A stretch of DNA of 64,000 nucleotides from Coriaria nepalensis (lineage: Eukaryota > Streptophyta > Magnoliopsida > Cucurbitales > Coriariaceae): contig CP114500.1 in NCBI GenBank assembly GCA_027186245.1, forward strand, positions 8,594,501-8,658,500. The letters are read 5' to 3'. The position numbers were made by a program, and so were the translations under genes. Under the pieces are notes generated by a model, which made no database searches, had not been told where the DNA came from, and worked only from the letters and a program-made list of their open reading frames with translations. Below, piece by piece: positions 57,574 through 64,000 of the stretch. The stretch's first letter is position 1; each line of letters begins with the position of its first letter.

Positions 57574-60500
57574 ATGGCCGCCGAGTTTTCAAGCTGCGTC
57601 GAGTACGGTCTCAATCTATCGAAGAGGATTTACTACGGGAAAGGGACGGCGCCGACGGTTCTACCGTCACAGATTTCGAGGTCACAGGAGGAGTACCTTC
57701 CGACGGCACCGATGGCCTATGCCGTGATACCGGAGCCGGCGATTGTGGACAATCCGGACGTTCCGAGCTACCAGCCCTACGTGTACGGCCGTTGCGAACC
57801 TCCGCCGTTGGTGCCGTTGAATCTGCATAGGATTGCTATGGAGGTGGATTGTTGTTTGGATACTGCATTTGTTACGGTCAGTGGAACGTGGCGGGTGCAT
57901 TGCATTATGGCCGGCAAAAGTTGCGATTGTCGAATTGCTGTGCCGATGGGAGAGCAGGTAGGCAGAATATTCGCACTAATGTGAATGAACTGGCAATTGG
58001 CATTATTAATGTAGAAATCATATCTGTTTAAATCAAGTGATAAGGTATGTTTCTTACTTCTAAATTTAATGCAGTGTTAATGTTTTTTCTGTTGATTTGG
58101 ATGCTTATGGTTTCTTGTTACAAGCTGTATTTTCCTGATTGAATATGTAAAAAGTATTTTTTTTGTTTCCAAGCTCTCAAGAAAGCATTCTGGCTAACAG
58201 GGTTCACTTCTAGGTGTTGAGGTTGATGTTTCCGGAAGATCATATTGTAGTGAACTGATCACTATGGAAGATACAGCTAATATGGAAGGAGTGGGAAAAG
58301 TTGAATATGGAAGGTTTCTGAAAAGCTGGATATATACTTTTAAAATTCCAAAGGTTTTTACTTTGCTAATACTCATAGCCTATGCTGTTTGCCAATGAAG
58401 TACTTAGGCATTTTCAGCAAAGATATTTTCTTTTTTTGAAGACATAAATGAATTATAGTGTTATTACCTTATAGGTTGAGGGAGGCTCTATTCTTTCCAT
58501 TAAAATGAGCTGGTCGCAGAAATTACCATATAAGGACGACCAGTTCTGCCTTCATGTACCCTTTAAGTTTCCAGCATATGTCACCCCATTTGGGAAGAAG
58601 ATCGATAAAAGAGAAAAGATCTTGTTGCACGTGAATTCTGGTGTCGCGGCAGAAGTTTTATGCGGACACATTAGCCATCCTTTGAAGGTAAATTACTGTA
58701 TTGTTACAACATGTTAATTTCTGTTTCTGGATTTATATAAAGTGACACTGGCTTTTTGTTCTCAAGGAACTAAGGCGCCGGGTTGGAAAATTAAGTTTTT
58801 CATATGAAGAAGCAGTTTCAGCGTGGTCAAGTTCAGATTTCAGTTTTTCATATACCGTAAGATCTCGATCAATTGGTTTGGCTTTTCTACACTATACTAG
58901 TAGGATGCATATATTCTGATAGAATTTCTCATTTGTTTGTAGGTTTCTTTAGGGGAGTTATTAGGTGGTGTCCTCTTGCAACCCCCATCTCTACATGATT
59001 CGGACCAGAGAGATATATTTTGCCTTTATGTCCATCCTGGTCAAGGCCAAAGCAGGAAGGTTAGCAACGGCACACCATCTTCAGCCCCCCATCGTTACTA
59101 TTTCATAAATAGTTGTCATTGCCCAATATATATTTAGTTTGGTTGAAGATGTTATATTTTGAAGATGGATGCTGGATTACATGTTCACTTTTGCAATTTG
59201 CAATTTGAAATCAGTAACCATTTCACATTTTCTAGAATACACGTATTATTGGTTCTGTGTGCAATATTGATATCATTCCATTTTATGGTAGGTTTTCCAA
59301 AAGGAAGTAGTATTTCTCATTGACATAAGTGGAAGCATGCGGGGTAGTCCACTTGAGAGTGTGAAAAATGCACTGCTCTCATCACTTTCTAAATTTGACA
59401 GACAAGATGCCTTTAATATAATAGCTTTCAACGAAAATATCAACTTATTCTCCTCTTCTATGGAGAAGGCGACTGAGAATGCAATTCTAAAGGCAAAACA
59501 GTGGATAAGCACGATCCTTATAGCTAGTGGTGCTACAAACATCCTGCTTCCGCTAGAACAGGTAACCCTGCAAGCAGGTTCCAAGTGACATATCATGTTA
59601 GGGTAAATAACTTATTTCTCTTGTCATATCCTTTGCCTTGTTTGTTCTGTTATAGTCTCAATTATTGTGGTGAGAAGTACAATGAAGTGTTTAAAGAAAT
59701 AAATGAAATTAGATCAATATGGAAAAACAAATAAGCTACTGATATACTATTCGTTTACCTTCTTATAATACACTCATAGTCACATCTGAAAGGCTTACTG
59801 GATTTTGGATTTGGTAAGTTATAACTTGGATTTGATAAAATCATCAAGAATTTTCATTCTTCCTATAATTTGAAGAACTATTAATTTGATAACAATGATA
59901 GCTCTTATTCTTAAAATTTTTGCTTTCCCTTTTACTCCATTAAGTTGTTTTTAACTTCTTTATGGCAACCTGCTCTGTTTCAGGCAATGAAGTTGTTGCC
60001 TAAAACAACTGATTCGATTCCACTAATCTTTCTCATTACTGATGGGGCTGTTAAAGATGAGAGAGAGATTTGCAATATCATGAAAGCTTCTTTCAAGAAT
60101 GGAGGAACAACCTGTCCTCGTGTGTGTACTTTTGGCATTGGTAAGAATTTGGTTCCTTGATTTTTAGTCCTGCCACTTTATATTGAAGAATTTGGTGCTC
60201 TGATTTTAGCCACACTTCTCTTTAATTTTTCTCATCGATTTGTAAACTGTCACTCTGATGTTGCATTTGAGGACTTTGGTCACGTTAGCTATCATTACAC
60301 AGACAGTATTCTTGTTTCGTCTAACAAGCCTCTATCGATGCATCCTGTAAAACCACTTTAGGTACATTTTGTAATCATTTCTTCCTGCGAATGCTGGCAC
60401 AAATTGGGAGAGGTATCTATGATGGTGCCTCTGATGCAGGTGAACCTCGTTTTTCTTCCTTTCTTATTTTTTATTTTTCTTCTTGATTCCGTTTATCATG

Positions 60501-61880
60501 GGGATTGTTATTGGTATCTACTGTGGCAAAGTCTCAAAACCCCCACATTTTATTCCAAAATAACTAAGTTAGGAGAGATCTTTGTATGATATATTGTTTT
60601 GTTGGTACAGATTACATTGATATTCGATTGGAGAGATTATTCACGACCGCCTCATCTATCTTTCTAGCCAATATTACTGTAGATGCTTTCGAGCATCTTG
60701 ATTCGCTCGAGGTTCACTGTGTTAACCTAACATCTTTGTTCATGCTCTTCCTGTATCACAGTTGATTTACCAATTTCCCTACTTCATGGTGATAACTGAT
60801 ATGAGATTATACTTTTCCTCATTGCAGCTGTTTCCATACCAAATACCAGACTTCTCATTTGGAAGTCCATTAATCATATCAGGCCGATATAATGGAAGCT
60901 TTCCTGAATCTTTCAAAGTTAGTGGTACCTTGGCAGATATGAGTAAACTTGTACTAAACTTGAAAGCACAAAGAGCAAAGGATCTGTCGCTTGATAGGGT
61001 ACTCAGTTCGACCTTCCAGCTTCCATTTTGAGTTGTAACCCTGTTAATTTTCTACAAGTCATTGATTGTTTAAATTCTTATTTGAGATATCTTATTTTCG
61101 GGTTTAGTCTACATTTTGCTGTTTTAGATATGCAGTTGGAGCAGGAAGATGCAATGTAATAGTGGACTGAATGCACTTTCGTCATTGTTTTTCCGAACAG
61201 GTTCTTGCAAGGAGGCAAATTGATCTACTGACATCTCATGCTTGGCTACTAGAAAGCAAAGATTTAGAGGAGAAGGTATGATACTATGAAATTTATTGGT
61301 TTATGAACTCATTCTGCATTATTTACTATTACACAATCTTCTTTCCTCCTAGGTTACCAAAATGAGCAGACAAACCAGGGTTCCATGTGAGTATACTCGC
61401 ATGGTCCTAATGTCAACTAATGAAGGGAAAAAAACACCCCAATCAGGTGTCATACAAGAGGTAAGCATTAGAAACAGTATAATTACCAGCTTATTTTATC
61501 CGAACATGTCCATGAGCAATGATCGCGCGCACGATGATTAATTTAAACAGGTATGCAGAAAATTTAGCTTCTCTAAGGAGTTAAGTAGTCAAAAGATCGT
61601 TTTCTTGGGAAGCTTAGGAATTGGCTTCGGAAACTTATCAGCAACAATAGAGAATCTTGAACCGGGAAAGGAAGTAAAGCTGCTCGATAAAACAGAGCTC
61701 TTGGTTAAGGCTGCTTCCAACTGTTGTAGCCGATTTGCTGATCGTTTCTGTTGTATGTGTTTCATCAAGACATGTTCGTCCATGAATGACCAGTGTGCAA
61801 TTGTTCTCACACAAATCTGCGGGGCCCTTGCTTGTTGCGAGTGTCTGGATTGCTGTTTCGAGATTTGTGGATGGTTCTAG
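57574..61880 (+). CDS. VWA-domain protein, inter-alpha-trypsin-inhibitor heavy-chain-like
   Basis: Thirteen exons: 57574-57957, 58201-58353, 58475-58687, 58767-58856, 58943-59059, 59292-59561, 59984-60140, 60362-60439, 60611-60711, 60828-60998, 61201-61275, 61353-61460, 61551-61880, totalling 748 residues. Seen: an N-terminal VIT-like region, then a von Willebrand A domain with a complete MIDAS start DISGS (D330, S332, S334), the ASGATN Thr region and FLITDGAVKDE. The last 60 residues hold 14 cysteines, several paired (CC, CCMC, CCEC, CC). Known: plant relatives (Arabidopsis At1g19110 by recall) are annotated as inter-alpha-trypsin-inhibitor heavy-chain-related, with no firm role. Metal-dependent protein binding is inferred from the MIDAS. 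No signal peptide is evident, unlike animal ITI heavy chains. Confidence 0.9.
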
Positions 61881-63386
61881 AAGCTCACTAGCTAGGTTGT
61901 TCAGATAAGTGTAATACTGTTGTAAACTTGTAATATGTATGTACAGATATATATATATATATATACATATATATATGTCTTATACACTTTATCGTGTTAT
62001 ATAATAGGAAAAATTCTTAGTTTCTCATAGTAGCAAGCTTTTATCCTTTCCTTTCCTTCTTTCTGTGACAGACTAAACTGGTAGACTGGTAGTGATTGTT
62101 TTCTTGTCCTTGTCTCTTTCAGGGACTCCATTACTGGACTGCAAAACAAGAATAGAGATGTCCCAATTGAATTCATAGGAAGCACAACCAGAGAGAACTA
62201 GATTGAATAATATGATAAAAGTTGGGATGGGTCCTACCACGTAGGATGACCCCACCATACTAAAAAGACCTACTGTCAACTTTAGAATGTGAGAAATTTA
62301 CATGCTTAGGGAATCGAGGTGGTGCCACCAACAGGGTCCTAGTCAGTGGCCAAAAAAGGAGGATGTTTTGATATGTTTTTAGAGACAAAATGGGCTTAAA
62401 AAGCAAAAAAATAATCCAATGAAAAGCGAGCTAGTCAAAGCTTTTTAAACTCATCATGCAGGGAGGGTAGCTAGAATTCCACGTGAAACAAAGTCATAGT
62501 TTATGGTGAAAATATCTTTCCCAAAATGGTAAGGCTATTTCATGGTTTCTCCTTGCAGAATGTTTCTCCAAGCCCTAGGCATCACATAGATGCATTAACC
62601 CACCACATGCACGTTGCTTGTTTCTTCTCCTCCTTCTCTAGATGAATGGAGAACAGAGATCAAAGAAAAAAAAAAGCTGTATCCTTGATCCAAGTGAGCT
62701 AGTTATAAATAAACTATACAACTTCTTCATACTTCTGATACATGCATCTCGAGGTGCCTTTTTTGAGTTCTTCCAATTCAGGATCTGTGAGAAAAGGCCA
62801 GCTGGCTATATCCGGGGGTGCTTTCCGGGCCGACCGCCCGTGTCACTGTAACTACCATTCGATTAATTAATTAATGTAGATATAATAGAGATTAGACGAG
62901 ATCATTAGCAATAAGTGATGAGTTAAACAAATATTAATTAAGAAGTATAATGTTGATCTAATGGATTAGAACACGACACGGTAAATTAAACTCGTAGAGT
63001 TGAATGTTCGAGAATATAAACTCCCGAAAAGGACTTACAAAATTCACCAGCTGAAAGGGAATGTTCTAATGCTAATGTATCTAATATTGTTTATTTAGCT
63101 AGCTGTATAGTACTAATAATAATACTTAACTTATTAGAGAGAATCGATTTGCATTATAAGTTAAGGTTCATGATGTGGAAACTTGAGCCATTTTTGTAAA
63201 TTCATGAGCAAATTCTCTCTCTCTCTCTCTCTCTCTCTCTATTATAACTCTATCTAATGAGCAAATTCTTAATAAATAAATAAATTTATTTTATTAATCT
63301 CAATGCTCAACTCTTATTGGCTATTAAGATCTGCTTCTCAGCAGCAGCAGTAGTAGTCTACTCCTCCTCCTTCATCCTTGCTCAAA
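61881..63386. other. VWA 3' flank and LAZY-type promoter
   Basis: Contains a TA repeat (61946-61972), AT-rich spacer and a CT microsatellite (63213-63240) about 150 bases before the next ATG. A short open frame near 62642 matches nothing. No gene supported. Confidence 0.55.
63213..63240. repeat. (CT)14 tract upstream of the LAZY-type gene
   Basis: Perfect CT dinucleotide run, likely in the promoter or leader of the gene starting at 63387. Confidence 0.87.
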
Positions 63387-64000
63387 ATGAAGGTATAGTT
63401 GTGTTTTCTTGAAGATCTAATATGTTAAATGAAAATCTTCTAATCTTTCGTCAATCATATGCAGTTCTTTGGTTGGATGCAAAGTAAACTTAACGGGAAG
63501 CAAGACACGAGCAAAAGATCATCACCAGCTACTACATTTCCAGTACCTCCTCGTAAGCATATTATATGTCATGTTTTGTTTTCTTGCATTTTCTCTGAAA
63601 CCAAACAGATGATATCAGCTTATCTGTTCTGTTCTTTTTTGCATGCAGATCATAATAAACAAGAGGCTCGTGAAGAGTTTAAGGACTGGCCACATGGATT
63701 GCTTGCAATTGGGACGTTTGGTAATAATCAAGATCAAGATCATCATCAGCTTCATTCTTCGGATCATGCTCAAAGCAGCAGCAGCGGAAATAACAATGAT
63801 ATTATAGAGCAGCAGGAAGAAGATAATAATAATAATAACTCTTCTGCTTCTTCTTCTCCTGACCAAGACATGTTAGATTTCGCCCCAGAAGAAGTTGGTA
63901 AACTACAGAAGGAGTTGACCAAGCTATTGTCGAAATCAAAGTCAAAGTCAAAATCCAAAAAAGCAGTGGAAAAGGAAGTTGAAGCAGATCTTCCATTGGA
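63387..64000 (+). CDS. LAZY/DRO1 (IGT family) gravitropism protein, 5' part
   Basis: Partial gene cut by the window end. Exons: 63387-63392 (only ATGAAG), 63465-63552, 63649 to beyond 64000. Joined, they give MKFFGWMQSKLNGKQ, the family's N-terminal motif, then REEFKDWPHGLLAIGTFGN, the second conserved motif, followed by an Asn/Ser/Gln-rich, acidic linker and a Lys/Ser run (KSKSKSKSK). Known: LAZY2-4/NGR/DRO1 proteins relay gravity sensing to polar auxin transport in roots and shoots; IGT genes characteristically have a very short first exon. Whether it is a LAZY2, LAZY3 or LAZY4/DRO1 orthologue needs the missing C-terminus. The splice sites used are GTATAG/GCAG and GTAAGC/GCAG. Confidence 0.85.

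Noticed and set aside
62642..62851. Short plus-strand frame before the LAZY-type gene
   Set aside because: Low-complexity lysine run and no homology; probably chance.
1..64000. tRNA, rRNA or other structured RNA genes
   Set aside because: Scanning by eye I saw no cloverleaf with A and B boxes and no rRNA or snRNA signature; a tRNAscan-SE/Infernal run would be needed to exclude them.

Overview
This window is nuclear DNA from a flowering plant, almost certainly a eudicot. The genes are intron-rich with canonical plant splice sites, the spacers are AT-rich, and the proteins match plant-only or plant-type families: germin-like proteins, GRAS/NSP1, chloroplast RSH, the tRNA exportin PAUSED, 13-lipoxygenase, SBT1 subtilase, ALDH7B, DUF1677 and LAZY/DRO1. 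The species cannot be named from sequence alone.

Layout. 0-2.5 kb: a tandem pair of germin-like genes (+). 3.2-4.9 kb: an intronless GRAS gene of the NSP1 type (+). 6.3-8.4 kb: an SPL2-type membrane RING E3 ligase (-). 8.9-10.1 kb: a broken alpha/beta-hydrolase (-). 10.4-10.8 kb: a 126-residue membrane protein (+). 11.1-13.8 kb: a chloroplast RelA/SpoT homologue (-), divergent from exportin-T at 16.0-20.8 kb (+). 21.4-26.6 kb: a decayed Ty3/gypsy element (-) carrying the 5' half of a Ty1/copia element. 28.0-29.7 kb: a RIPK/PBL-type cytoplasmic kinase (+). 30.2-31.8 kb: a P450 pseudogene (-). 32.5-36.3 kb: a plastid 13-lipoxygenase of the LOX3/LOX4 type (-). 38.3-40.7 kb: an intronless SBT1.4-like subtilase (-). 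41.4-45.2 kb: ALDH7B (+). 46.2-46.7 kb: a DUF1677 gene (-). 49.3-52.2 kb: a class-3 lipase (-). 53.3-55.5 kb: proteasome subunit alpha-6 (-). 57.6-61.9 kb: a VWA/inter-alpha-trypsin-inhibitor-heavy-chain-like protein (+). 63.4-64.0 kb: the 5' part of a LAZY/DRO1-type gene (+), cut by the window edge.

The genes look like an ordinary eudicot neighbourhood, not a pathway cluster. They cover stringent response, tRNA export, jasmonate precursor synthesis, aldehyde detoxification, proteolysis, symbiosis signalling and gravitropism. I rebuilt exon structures by hand. Wherever I summed the exons, the reading frame closes and the protein length fits the family (SPL2-like 389 aa, RSH 732, exportin-T 989, kinase 444, LOX 921, ALDH7 503, lipase 669, VWA 748).

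I found no convincing previously undescribed system. The points most worth a second look are: a composite filler-like tract upstream of the proteasome gene built from copies of that gene's own introns and exon; the nested retroelement with an internally collapsed 3' LTR; two freshly decayed genes (hydrolase, P450) whose lesions can be read; a GC-AG intron in ALDH7; a 14-cysteine tail on the VWA protein; and an uncharacterised small membrane protein beside the truncated hydrolase. Coordinates of splice junctions were counted by eye and could be off by a base in places.
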